DNA of 64,000 bases from Croceimicrobium sp965656185 (GTDB taxonomy: Bacteria > Bacteroidota > Bacteroidia > Flavobacteriales > Schleiferiaceae), in NCBI GenBank assembly GCA_965656185.1, contig CBFHJH010000012.1:9971-73970 (forward strand). The letters run 5' to 3'. The notes below the pieces were generated by a model that worked only from the letters and a program-made list of their open reading frames with translations, was not told the DNA's origin and ran no database searches. The translations under genes and the position numbers were made by a program. Below are positions 34,659 to 42,603 of the stretch, piece after piece (positions within the stretch are counted from its first letter, which is position 1; every line of letters begins with the position of its first letter).

Positions 34659-34682
34659 TTCTGACATAGCGGCACATTTTAA

Positions 34683-34694
34683 ATCTGTCATTTT
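34683..34694 (+). promoter_or_regulatory. Shared 12-base motif upstream of dnaK
   Basis: ATCTGTCATTTT here is identical to the copy upstream of the M48 protease gene. A related ATCTGTCA appears again at 34770-34777, 35 bases before the dnaK start. Confidence 0.35.
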
Positions 34695-34706
34695 CTATAA
34701 AAACTC

Positions 34707-34738
34707 AATCCTGTCAGGTATGGCAGGATTTTTTTTGT
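34707..34738 (+). terminator. Terminator after the DUF4249-like gene, before dnaK
   Basis: The stem AATCCTGTC (34707-34715) pairs with GGCAGGATT (34722-34730, one G-U pair) around AGGTAT, followed by a T-run. It isolates dnaK from the upstream lipoprotein gene. Confidence 0.75.
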
Positions 34739-34749
34739 CCCATAGCGAA

Positions 34750-34779
34750 TGGCATAAGCTTTGACCTTTATCTGTCAAA
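34750..34779 (+). promoter_or_regulatory. dnaK promoter region: sigma-54-like element plus inverted repeat
   Basis: TGGCAT-AAGCT-TTGAC (34750-34765) has the sigma-54 -24 element and spacing, but GA in place of the invariant GC at -12. Overlapping it is the inverted repeat TTTGAC-N8-GTCAAA (34760-34779), which could bind a dimeric regulator. No CIRCE element (TTAGCACTC-N9-GAGTGCTAA) is present. Confidence 0.35.
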
Positions 34780-34811
34780 TTTGAATTAAACACAAAAATT
34801 GAATATTAGCC

Positions 34812-36821
34812 ATGGGAAAAATCATTGGCATTGACTTAGGAACCACCAATTCATGTGTTGCCGTAATGGAAGGTAATGAGCCGGTGGTTATCCCTAACAG
34901 TGAAGGAAAGCGCACCACCCCATCTGTAATTGCATTTGTGGAAGGTGGCGAACGTAAAGTTGGTGATCCGGCCAAGCGTCAGGCTATTACCAATCCACAT
35001 AAGACCATTAACTCGATCAAGCGTTTCATGGGTTCTTCTTACAGCGAGCAAGAGCAGGAAGCCAAACGCATGCCTTACAAGATCAAGAAAGGCGAAAACG
35101 ATACCCCTCGGGTTGAGATCGATGATCGTTTATATACCCCTCAAGAATTATCGGCCATGGTACTTCAGAAAATGAAGAAGACTGCCGAAGACTACTTGGG
35201 TGAAGAAGTTACTGAAGCGGTGATCACCGTTCCAGCCTATTTTAATGACTCTCAACGTCAAGCGACTAAAGAAGCTGGTGAAATTGCTGGCCTTAAAGTG
35301 CGTCGTATCATTAACGAACCTACTGCAGCTTCGCTAGCTTATGGTATCGATAAAAAAGGAGACGACAAGAAAGTAGCCGTATTTGATTGTGGTGGTGGTA
35401 CTCACGACGTTTCTATCCTTGAATTAGGAGATGGCGTATTTGAAGTATTGGCTACTGACGGTGACACGCACCTTGGTGGTGACGACTTTGACTCTGCTTT
35501 GATCGATTGGTTGATCGACGAGTTTAAAGCGGAAGAAGATTTCGACCTCAGCACCGATCCAATGGCGCTACAACGCTTAAAAGAAGCGGCCGAAAAAGCC
35601 AAGATCGAATTATCGTCTTCTAGCGATACTGAAATCAACCTGNNNNNNNNNNNNNNNNNNNNNNNNNNNNNNNNNNNNNNNNNNNNNNNNNNNNNNNNNN
35701 NNNNNNNNNNNNNNNNNNNNNNNNNNNNNNNNNNNNNNNNNCCTTACATCACCGCAACTGCGAGTGGCCCTAAGCACTTAGTTCGTAAATTATCACGTTC
35801 TAAATTTGAGCAACTGGTACACGACTTAGTTGATCGTACCATCGCCCCATGTAAAACAGCCCTTAAGAACGCTGACCTTGATGTATCAGACATAGATGAA
35901 GTTATTCTAGTGGGTGGTTCTACCCGTATTCCTGCGGTACAGGAAGCAGTTAAAAAATTCTTTGGTAAGGATCCTTCTAAAGGAGTTAACCCCGACGAAG
36001 TGGTAGCGCTCGGTGCAGCCATCCAAGGTGGTGTACTTACTGGTGATGTAAAAGATGTGTTGTTATTAGACGTAACACCACTATCACTAGGTATCGAGAC
36101 CATGGGTGGAGTATTCACTAAGCTCATCGAAGCGAATACCACCATTCCTACCAAGAAGTCTGAGACTTTCTCAACTGCAAGTGATAATCAGCCAGCAGTA
36201 GACATTCACGTGTTACAAGGTGAGCGTCCTATGGCCAAAGACAATAAGACCATCGGTCGTTTCCAATTAACTGATATTCCACCTGCTCCGCGCGGTGTAC
36301 CTCAAATTGAGGTGAGTTTCGACATCGATGCGAACGGTATTCTAAATGTATCAGCTAAAGATAAAGCTACCGGTAAAGAGCAAAGTATTCGTATAGAAGC
36401 AAGTTCAGGCTTAAGCCAGGATGAGATCGATCGCATGAAGCAAGAAGCCGAGGCCAATGCCGACGCCGACAAGCAAGCGAAAGAACGCGTGGAGAAATTG
36501 AACCAAGCGGATAGCATGGTCTTCCAAACCGAAAAGCAACTGAAAGAATTCGGCGACAAACTTTCTGACGACAAGAAAGGACCGATCGAAGAAGCTTTAG
36601 AGGAATTGAAAAAAGCGCATGGCGCTGAAGATCTTGCTGGTATCGACGCCGCAATGGAAAAAATCAATGAAGCTTGGAAGAACGCATCTGAAGAAATGTA
36701 TAAAGCGCAACAAGAAGCTGGTGCCGGTGCCGGTCCAGAAGCTGGTGCGGAAGGTGCTCAAGATTCAAACGGTGGCGACGATGTTACCGATGTAGAATTT
36801 GAAGAGGTAGATGATAAATAA
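34812..36821 (+). CDS. dnaK: Molecular chaperone DnaK (Hsp70), with a 99-N gap
   Basis: An Hsp70 with IGIDLGTTNSCVAVMEG at the N-terminus, the actin-type ATPase fold, LLLDVTPLSLGIETMGG at the linker, a substrate-binding beta domain and a helical lid ending in a Gly/Ala-rich, acidic tail (DDVTDVEFEEVDDK). The 99 Ns (35643-35741) fall after EINL277, and the next residues are PYITATASGPKHL. Without them the sequence reads EINLPYITA, the standard DnaK sequence, and the protein is 636 residues, the normal length. Phosphate loop 2 reads DCGGGTHD in place of DLGGGTFD. dnaJ and grpE are not adjacent. Confidence 0.95.
   Translation: MGKIIGIDLGTTNSCVAVMEGNEPVVIPNSEGKRTTPSVIAFVEGGERKVGDPAKRQAITNPHKTINSIKRFMGSSYSEQEQEAKRMPYKIKKGENDTPRVEIDDRLYTPQELSAMVLQKMKKTAEDYLGEEVTEAVITVPAYFNDSQRQATKEAGEIAGLKVRRIINEPTAASLAYGIDKKGDDKKVAVFDCGGGTHDVSILELGDGVFEVLATDGDTHLGGDDFDSALIDWLIDEFKAEEDFDLSTDPMALQRLKEAAEKAKIELSSSSDTEINLXXXXXXXXXXXXXXXXXXXXXXXXXXXXXXXXXPYITATASGPKHLVRKLSRSKFEQLVHDLVDRTIAPCKTALKNADLDVSDIDEVILVGGSTRIPAVQEAVKKFFGKDPSKGVNPDEVVALGAAIQGGVLTGDVKDVLLLDVTPLSLGIETMGGVFTKLIEANTTIPTKKSETFSTASDNQPAVDIHVLQGERPMAKDNKTIGRFQLTDIPPAPRGVPQIEVSFDIDANGILNVSAKDKATGKEQSIRIEASSGLSQDEIDRMKQEAEANADADKQAKERVEKLNQADSMVFQTEKQLKEFGDKLSDDKKGPIEEALEELKKAHGAEDLAGIDAAMEKINEAWKNASEEMYKAQQEAGAGAGPEAGAEGAQDSNGGDDVTDVEFEEVDDK
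35643..35741. other. Assembly gap, 99 N (inside dnaK; probably hides no sequence)
   Basis: The flanking codons join seamlessly into the conserved DnaK segment when the Ns are removed, so the gap appears to be a scaffolding placeholder. Confidence 0.9.
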
Positions 36822-36847
36822 ACCTCGTTTTGATTAGAAAGATAGAT

Positions 36848-36875
36848 CCCGGCCTTTTAGGTCGGGATTTTTTTT
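36848..36875 (+). terminator. Terminator after dnaK
   Basis: The stem CCCGGCC (36848-36854) pairs with GGTCGGG (36860-36866, one G-U pair) around TTTTA, followed by A and eight Ts. It lies between dnaK and the convergent oxidoreductase gene, whose stop it touches. Confidence 0.8.
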
Positions 36876-38016
36876 ACATCATTTTTTTGATCGAATGAAG
36901 CAACCACGGATACTTAAGACCCAATTTAGCACTGCCGGAGATCAATTTAGATTTATCGGCTAACATATGAACCAAGATAGCCTTGGTACGCATTTCAGGC
37001 CAGAAACGCTTGTGAATGTACTTATGATAAGCCAATGTATGTTGAGCCGAATAATGTTGCCGGGGTATTACTTTCTTCACCATTTTCCCGGCTTCCAGGC
37101 CGCTCACAATGGCCTGGTAAATTCCCTCCCCATTCATTGGGTCGATCAAGGAGCCTGCATCTCCGGCTAGAATGAAATTGTCGCCACTTAATCGAAAACG
37201 CTTGGAATAAAACGGTAGACCAAAGCCCTTTAATGGTCCTTCCATTTCAGCATTTTCCATACGCTCCTGCAATCGTACATTACCTTTTACAAACTCATTA
37301 AAGCGATCCTTAAGGTTTATTTTATTCGGAACGATATGTTTAGAGTGCATACCTAATCCAACATTAGCCGTGCTATCGGACAAAGGAAATAACCAGAAGT
37401 AACCGGGTAAGACTTGCTTATTAATGTATACTTCGTTGGTGTCGCTAGCGATCTTTTCAAGCCCCGAATAATATGCTCGAACGGATCCGCCATAATGCTT
37501 ATGGTCTACTTTATACTCAGCCAATTGCTTCGCCACAGGTGAATGAGCACCATCCGCGCCAATAATGAAGGGGGCCCAAAACTCGGCATCTCTGGTTTTC
37601 ACCTTTATCCCTCCATCAATTCGCGTAACTTCTTTAATGGCTTGGCCTGGAAAGAACTGTAGGTTTTCATCGGCCAGAGCTTCTTCCAAAAGCATGTGAT
37701 CAAAATCTTCACGCTTTATCGTGAACGATCTTTGGACCCAATCCCATTTAATTGGTGCCAGATCATCTACGTAAACCGCGGTGCTTTTATTCAGAGCCTT
37801 CTCCGGAAACTGCCTTAATCTTTCAGAAAAATGAGGGATGTATTCATCAATGAACTTAGGACCCCTTGCCATAACAAAATCGCCACATACCTTATCGCGT
37901 GGAAAATCGGACTTATCGATCAATGCGATACGCAATCCGGCTCCTCTGGCGGCAATAGCGGCACTTGCTCCTGCCGGACCGGCACCCGCGATAATCAGAT
38001 CAAATTTTTCTCCCAA
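36874..38016 (-). CDS. FAD-dependent oxidoreductase, geranylgeranyl reductase family
   Basis: A 380-residue flavoprotein. It opens with the FAD-binding GxGxxG motif (LIIAGAGPAGASAAIAARGAG, with the second acidic strand ALIDKSDFPRDKVCGD) and has the GADGAHSPVAKQ motif and a late GDAGSLIDPMNGEGIYQA FAD motif. These are the hallmarks of the GGR group within the PHBH-fold flavoproteins. Members reduce isoprenoid chains or hydroxylate small molecules. The substrate here is unknown. It is a single-gene unit, convergent with dnaK and divergent from tpx. Confidence 0.85.
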   Translation of the reverse strand: MGEKFDLIIAGAGPAGASAAIAARGAGLRIALIDKSDFPRDKVCGDFVMARGPKFIDEYIPHFSERLRQFPEKALNKSTAVYVDDLAPIKWDWVQRSFTIKREDFDHMLLEEALADENLQFFPGQAIKEVTRIDGGIKVKTRDAEFWAPFIIGADGAHSPVAKQLAEYKVDHKHYGGSVRAYYSGLEKIASDTNEVYINKQVLPGYFWLFPLSDSTANVGLGMHSKHIVPNKINLKDRFNEFVKGNVRLQERMENAEMEGPLKGFGLPFYSKRFRLSGDNFILAGDAGSLIDPMNGEGIYQAIVSGLEAGKMVKKVIPRQHYSAQHTLAYHKYIHKRFWPEMRTKAILVHMLADKSKLISGSAKLGLKYPWLLHSIKKMM

Positions 38017-38094
38017 GACAAAAACAAAATTTGTCCTCCAAATGTAAAGAATGCGAAGAAGCTTGAATAGCTTTACCTTAAATTAAAAAACACC

Positions 38095-38592
38095 ATGGCA
38101 AAGATTACACTCGGGGGAAACCCGATCGAAACACAAGGCGAACTTCCAGCGGTTGGAAGCGATGCCCCCGATTTTCAATTAAGTGCAGCTGACCTAAGTT
38201 TAAAAGGTTTGAAAGACTATGCTGGAGAAAAGCTAGTACTAAATATCTTCCCAAGCGTAGATACTAATGTTTGCGCAGCATCGGTAAGACACTTTAATGA
38301 AAAAGCGGCGCAATTAGAAGGAGTTCGTGTTCTCAATATCTCTAGAGACCTGCCCTTCGCTATGAAGCGATTCTGCGGCGCAGAGGGATTAAATGACGTT
38401 GAAAATTTATCCGAATTTCGCAACAACAGTTTTAGTGATGCTTACCAAGTGAGAATTACCACTGGACCGATGGCCGGACTCCTTTCTCGTGCTGTAGTGG
38501 TGGTAGATGAAAACGGTAAGATCAGTCACACCGAGCAGGTACCAGAAATTGGTCAAGAACCCAATTACGAGGCCGCCTTAGCCGCTTTGTAA
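38095..38592 (+). CDS. tpx: Thiol peroxidase
   Basis: A 165-residue atypical 2-Cys peroxiredoxin with the Tpx start (ITLGGNPIETQGELPAVGSDAPDF). The peroxidatic cysteine lies in SVDTNVCAASVRHFNE, and the resolving cysteine is in RFCGAEGLNDVENLSEFRN. It reduces lipid and alkyl hydroperoxides at the expense of thioredoxin. A terminator follows, and a thioredoxin-like gene lies convergently just beyond it. Confidence 0.93.
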   Translation: MAKITLGGNPIETQGELPAVGSDAPDFQLSAADLSLKGLKDYAGEKLVLNIFPSVDTNVCAASVRHFNEKAAQLEGVRVLNISRDLPFAMKRFCGAEGLNDVENLSEFRNNSFSDAYQVRITTGPMAGLLSRAVVVVDENGKISHTEQVPEIGQEPNYEAALAAL

Positions 38593-38621
38593 ATATTTAA
38601 TGATAAGCTAGAAATAGAAAA

Positions 38622-38648
38622 GGCGGTCTACAGTGACCGCCTTTTTTT
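38622..38648 (+). terminator. Terminator between tpx and the thioredoxin gene
   Basis: The stem GGCGGTC (38622-38628) pairs with GACCGCC (38635-38641) around TACAGT, followed by seven Ts on the plus strand. It mainly ends the tpx message. Confidence 0.82.
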
Positions 38649-38665
38649 ATAATGTCTTGTTAAGC

Positions 38666-38980
38666 TTACAACTTCGCCATAATAGATCGGAGATAGTCTT
38701 CTTTGTTACTGGCACTGCCTTCCAGTAATTCGCCATCCTTGAAAACGGCCAAGAAAGGTAAATTATCTACCCCACCAGCTTTACGTGCCTCAGGATTCTT
38801 TTCCGCATCTACGTCTAAAAAGATCATGTCTGCGTTTTCCTCTTCATTACTTATACGACGAAATTTAGGAGCAAAGAGTTTACAGTTACCACACCAATCG
38901 GCATAATACTTTACTACCACTTTGCTATTATTTGCTACTAAGTCTTTAAACTCGCTGTCGTTTACGTTTTGTACTGCCAT
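38666..38980 (-). CDS. Thioredoxin family protein with CGNC active site
   Basis: A 104-residue thioredoxin fold with DWCGNCK at the active site (CGNC, where classical thioredoxin has CGPC), the conserved DVDAEKNPEARKAGGVDNLPFLAVF and a cis-proline. The WCGNCK form is common among Bacteroidota thioredoxin-like proteins. It probably reduces cytoplasmic disulfides and could be the electron donor for the neighbouring Tpx. That pairing is inferred from position only. Confidence 0.88.
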   Translation of the reverse strand: MAVQNVNDSEFKDLVANNSKVVVKYYADWCGNCKLFAPKFRRISNEEENADMIFLDVDAEKNPEARKAGGVDNLPFLAVFKDGELLEGSASNKEDYLRSIMAKL

Positions 38981-38999
38981 ATCTTCAAATTTGTTATCA

Positions 39000-39007
39000 C
39001 AAAGATA
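39000..39007 (-). promoter_or_regulatory. -7 box for the thioredoxin gene
   Basis: The minus strand reads TATCTTTG, an exact TAnnTTTG match, 19 bases before the ATG at 38980. No TTG box lies at the usual distance. Confidence 0.42.
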
Positions 39008-39058
39008 ACATCAATTTAGGCTATCATAAAATTAATTCGATAATAAATAGTTATATTT

Positions 39059-39949
39059 TTATTGGAAATGCTCGCGGTAAAGAAAGCGGACGATACCATC
39101 GGCCAAGCCTTTTTTAGGAACGATCATGCGCTCAGCACCGGCCCATTTCATGGCTCTAGTATAGATCTGCAAAGCATGAGTAATTACGTCACTTCGGTCC
39201 GGATTTAGGTCAAAATTGATCATCCTTTCTTCATAATCGAAACCACGTAATTGCTTATAAACTTGTTTGAGTCCTTTCAAACTCATCGTTTCCCCCTTCT
39301 TCTTCTCCTTCAACTTGAAGGTCCGGTTTATATTACCGCCAGACCCTACCATTAAGACCTGCTCTAAGCCCTCGGTCTTTTCCTTGATCCATTCCTTCAT
39401 TTCATCCCAGCGATGATCCTTTACCAAGCCCTTCAACAAACGAATGGTACCGATCTTAAAAGAACGACTAGCAATAATATCTCCGTCGCTAAATAAGGTT
39501 AGCTCGGTGCTACCTCCACCCACATCGATATAAAGGAAATTGGGATGCGCCTGGGCTACATCACCGATCATATCCGAATTAAAGATCATGCGAGCCTCTT
39601 CCTTACCGCTGATCAATTCTATATTAACCCCGGTTTCCTTGTAGATCTCTTCGACCACCTGTAAGCCGTTTTTCGATTCCCTTAAGGCCGAAGTAGCGCA
39701 GGCACGGTACTTTTGTACCCCATGAACTTCCATCACATTGCGGTACGCGCGCATGCCGGTAATCAAACGCTTCTTGTTTTCGGGAGATATTTCTCCTGCC
39801 CCAAAAGCGTCTGGACCTAAACGAATCGGTAAACGAGTTAAGGATGATTTCTTGAATAATACCTTATCCTCTGCTTCAATAACGTTGGTAACCAGTAATC
39901 GCACGGAATTAGAGCCTATGTCGATTCCGGCTAGTTTATGGATCTTCAC
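39059..39949 (-). CDS. Exopolyphosphatase / Ppx-GppA family phosphatase
   Basis: A 296-residue actin-fold phosphatase with AGIDIGSNSVRLLV, ATSALRESKNG and the phosphate-binding IDVGGGSTELTLF. It is the short, single-domain form without a C-terminal HD domain. It releases orthophosphate from polyphosphate or hydrolyses pppGpp. Its start overlaps the ppk1 stop by four bases, which strongly favours a polyphosphate role. Confidence 0.88.
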   Translation of the reverse strand: MKIHKLAGIDIGSNSVRLLVTNVIEAEDKVLFKKSSLTRLPIRLGPDAFGAGEISPENKKRLITGMRAYRNVMEVHGVQKYRACATSALRESKNGLQVVEEIYKETGVNIELISGKEEARMIFNSDMIGDVAQAHPNFLYIDVGGGSTELTLFSDGDIIASRSFKIGTIRLLKGLVKDHRWDEMKEWIKEKTEGLEQVLMVGSGGNINRTFKLKEKKKGETMSLKGLKQVYKQLRGFDYEERMINFDLNPDRSDVITHALQIYTRAMKWAGAERMIVPKKGLADGIVRFLYREHFQ

Positions 39950-42015
39950 TTTCCTAATTTTAGTTGCTTCTTCACGTAATCGTGGAGCGCATACTGCGAT
40001 CGGATCTTAGGGCCTCGAATACTGCGGTAACTATTATCTAAGGCCTCATTATGCCAGCGACTCTTCACATTATCTTTCCAAATGATCTCAAAGTGATCGC
40101 GTAATTGGCGCTTTACTTTTTCATCGTAGACCGGGGTGCTTACCTCTACTCGATAATCCAAGTTACGGGGCATCCAATCGGCTGAGCCTAAAAAGTACTT
40201 CGGGTCGCCGCCATTTTCGAAGATCAATAATCGCGAATGCTCCAAAAATCGATCTAAGATAGAAATAGCTTCGATATTTTCACTCATCCCCACTTTTCCC
40301 GGCACCAAAGAACAGATACCTCGAATTACCAATTGAATCTTCACACCGTAGGTACTGGCTTCGTAGAGTTTATCTATCAATTTCACGTCAGATAGTGAGT
40401 TGAGTTTGATCCGAATACCCGAAGGCAAGCCTTTTTTGGCGTTCTCGATCTCTTTCTCGATCAGTTTGATAAAACCTTTCCGGGTATGATGTGGTGAAAC
40501 CAAAAGGTGACGGTATTTCTTCACCTTGTAATTATTGCGTAAAAAGTCGAAGACCCTGGCTACATCCTTGGTAATACGAGTATCGGCCGTTAATAAATGG
40601 TAATCGGTATAGAAGCGGGCGGTATTCTCATTGAAGTTGCCGGTACCGATCGAGGCGTATAACTTTTCCTTTCCGGCTTCCTCTTTTGTGATCAAGAGAA
40701 TCTTACTGTGTACCTTCAAGCCTTGAACGCCAAAGATCACGTTTACCCCTTCACTTTGCAACACCTCGGTCCACTGGATATTATTGGCTTCATCGAAACG
40801 CGCCTGTAATTCGATCACTACCGTTACTTCCACCCCATTTTTTGCAGCATTCACCAAGGCAGAAATGATCCTCGAATCATCGGCTAAACGGTATAAGGTT
40901 ATGTCGATCGATCGAACTTGAGGGTCGATCGCTGCCTCGCGCAGAACGCGAATGATATAACTGAAATTGTGGTAGGGTAAGAAGAGTAAAACGTCCTGTC
41001 GATCCAGCACCTCCAAGATGCTGCGATCCATATCCAGGTCGGGATGTGCCAACTGTGGCAAAGCTTCGAACTCGAGATCCTCGCTGCCCAGATTGGGAAA
41101 TTTGATAAGATCTTTCTTATTGTGATAACGCCCACCTGCGATTAGCGAATCGAAACTATCCAGTTCCATTGCGCCTACCAAAAACTGAAGGAGCCCCTCA
41201 TTGATTTCCTTATCGTATACGAATCGGACCGGATCCCCGTCACGGCGATTCTTCACCGATTTAGACATCTTTTCCAGGAAACTCTTACTTACATCATCGT
41301 CGAGATCCAACTCGGCATCCCGGGTAATTTTAACGGTATGCGCCTCTATCCTTTCAATATTGTAGATAAAGAGGATGTATTCCAAATTGTAGCGAATCAA
41401 ATCCTCTAAATACATCACGTACTGCTTACCATATCGTGGTAAGGAGACAAAACGCCCTACTTGATCTGAAGGCACCTCGATCAAAGCGATCTTTGGGTGC
41501 TCCGGATCTTGCTTTAGGAACATGCGGATGGCAAGATAAATACTCTTATCCCTCAATTCAGGTAACACTCCATCTTCATCGATAATCAAGGTAAAGACCG
41601 TGGGACTTACCTTTTCGATATAGGTCTTCCGCACAAAGTCTTGCTGACCAGCGGTGAGCTCCTGCTCGTTCACGAATTCGATATCGTGTTCCGACAACTC
41701 CTCCATCAAAAGGTCATTCACCTCTTGGGAGCGCGCCTGCATTTCTTGGACCTTTTCGGAAATTTCCTTCAAAACCTCGGCCGGCTGCAAGGCACCAAGG
41801 CGTTCTTGTCGCTCATCACTGATTTGAGCTAGCCGCTTCATTGAAGCATAGCGCACCCGAAAGAATTCATCCATATTGGAGGAATAGATCCCTAAAAAGC
41901 GTAGTCGCTCCACCAAGGGATTACTTTCGTCCATTGCTTCTTGCAAGACCCGCTCATTAAAGGCAAGCCATGATATATCGCGGGCTATGATCCGCTTTTG
42001 GGCTGGAATATTCAC
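39946..42015 (-). CDS. ppk1: Polyphosphate kinase 1
   Basis: A 689-residue protein with the Ppk1 N-terminal domain (ARDISWLAFNERVLQEA, PLVERLRFLGIYSSNMDEFFRVRYA). The phosphotransfer histidine region reads GLKVHSKILLITKEE, with the GTGNFNENTARFYTDYHLL motif. It makes polyphosphate reversibly from ATP through a phosphohistidine. It sits between sixA (2 bases upstream) and ppx (4-base overlap), forming a compact polyphosphate operon. Confidence 0.95.
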   Translation of the reverse strand: MNIPAQKRIIARDISWLAFNERVLQEAMDESNPLVERLRFLGIYSSNMDEFFRVRYASMKRLAQISDERQERLGALQPAEVLKEISEKVQEMQARSQEVNDLLMEELSEHDIEFVNEQELTAGQQDFVRKTYIEKVSPTVFTLIIDEDGVLPELRDKSIYLAIRMFLKQDPEHPKIALIEVPSDQVGRFVSLPRYGKQYVMYLEDLIRYNLEYILFIYNIERIEAHTVKITRDAELDLDDDVSKSFLEKMSKSVKNRRDGDPVRFVYDKEINEGLLQFLVGAMELDSFDSLIAGGRYHNKKDLIKFPNLGSEDLEFEALPQLAHPDLDMDRSILEVLDRQDVLLFLPYHNFSYIIRVLREAAIDPQVRSIDITLYRLADDSRIISALVNAAKNGVEVTVVIELQARFDEANNIQWTEVLQSEGVNVIFGVQGLKVHSKILLITKEEAGKEKLYASIGTGNFNENTARFYTDYHLLTADTRITKDVARVFDFLRNNYKVKKYRHLLVSPHHTRKGFIKLIEKEIENAKKGLPSGIRIKLNSLSDVKLIDKLYEASTYGVKIQLVIRGICSLVPGKVGMSENIEAISILDRFLEHSRLLIFENGGDPKYFLGSADWMPRNLDYRVEVSTPVYDEKVKRQLRDHFEIIWKDNVKSRWHNEALDNSYRSIRGPKIRSQYALHDYVKKQLKLGK

Positions 42016-42017
42016 TA

Positions 42018-42515
42018 CTATTTATTCTTTCGTCTTTTGGGGAAATCAAAGAATACTAATTCGGCCTCATGGCCAAGCTCTGCCCAAAATTTACGGTCAA
42101 AGCTTAAACAAGCTACACCGGTGGTAGGTACATTATCGATATTATGATCGATACTCTGATTCACAAAATTGGTGATGGTTGGATTATGACCAAAGAGAAA
42201 CACCGATTCTACATCATTATCTACCTTGGCCAAGGCCTCGTAAATATCTTCGATTCCTCCATGATATAAAGCTGCTTCGATACGAACTTGCCCCATCGAG
42301 TATTGTAATTCCTGCGCAAAAATCAAGGCAGTATGCATGGCGCGAGTAGCCGGACTACTTATGATCAATTCTGGGAAATCCCCCTGTTGGGCTAACCATT
42401 GTCCCGTGCTATGGGCATCACGCACTCCTCTACCCTTCAAGGGGCGATCAAAATCACTAAGATCTTCTTCCTTCCAGGAAGACTTGGCATGGCGAATCAG
42501 ATAGAGCTTTTTCAT
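42018..42515 (-). CDS. SixA-like histidine phosphatase
   Basis: A 165-residue protein of the RHG histidine phosphatase superfamily: the catalytic LYLIRHAKSSWKEEDLSDFDRPLKGRG start, SPATRAMHTAL and the second histidine in FGHNPTITNF. SixA removes phosphate from phosphohistidine, as in HPt proteins. Here its position directly upstream of ppk1, which works through phosphohistidine, suggests a link to polyphosphate metabolism, but this is inference. Confidence 0.87.
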   Translation of the reverse strand: MKKLYLIRHAKSSWKEEDLSDFDRPLKGRGVRDAHSTGQWLAQQGDFPELIISSPATRAMHTALIFAQELQYSMGQVRIEAALYHGGIEDIYEALAKVDNDVESVFLFGHNPTITNFVNQSIDHNIDNVPTTGVACLSFDRKFWAELGHEAELVFFDFPKRRKNK

Positions 42516-42603
42516 AGGGTTTTTTATAATCCGCTGTGAAAAATAGCTAAAAGCAGCCAGCCTAAAAATTAGTGTAGAAAAATTAACGCAGAAATAATTT
42601 CAC

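Noticed and set aside
34750..34779. CIRCE/HrcA operator upstream of dnaK
   Set aside because: The inverted repeat here is TTTGAC-N8-GTCAAA and does not match TTAGCACTC-N9-GAGTGCTAA.
35643..35741. A 33-residue insertion in DnaK implied by the gapped reading frame
   Set aside because: The flanks join into the canonical sequence with no residues missing, so the insertion is an artefact.
36302..36667. A 121-codon antisense frame over the dnaK lid region
   Set aside because: A shadow of the charged helical lid, composed mostly of Ser, Ala and Phe from reversed Glu/Lys codons.
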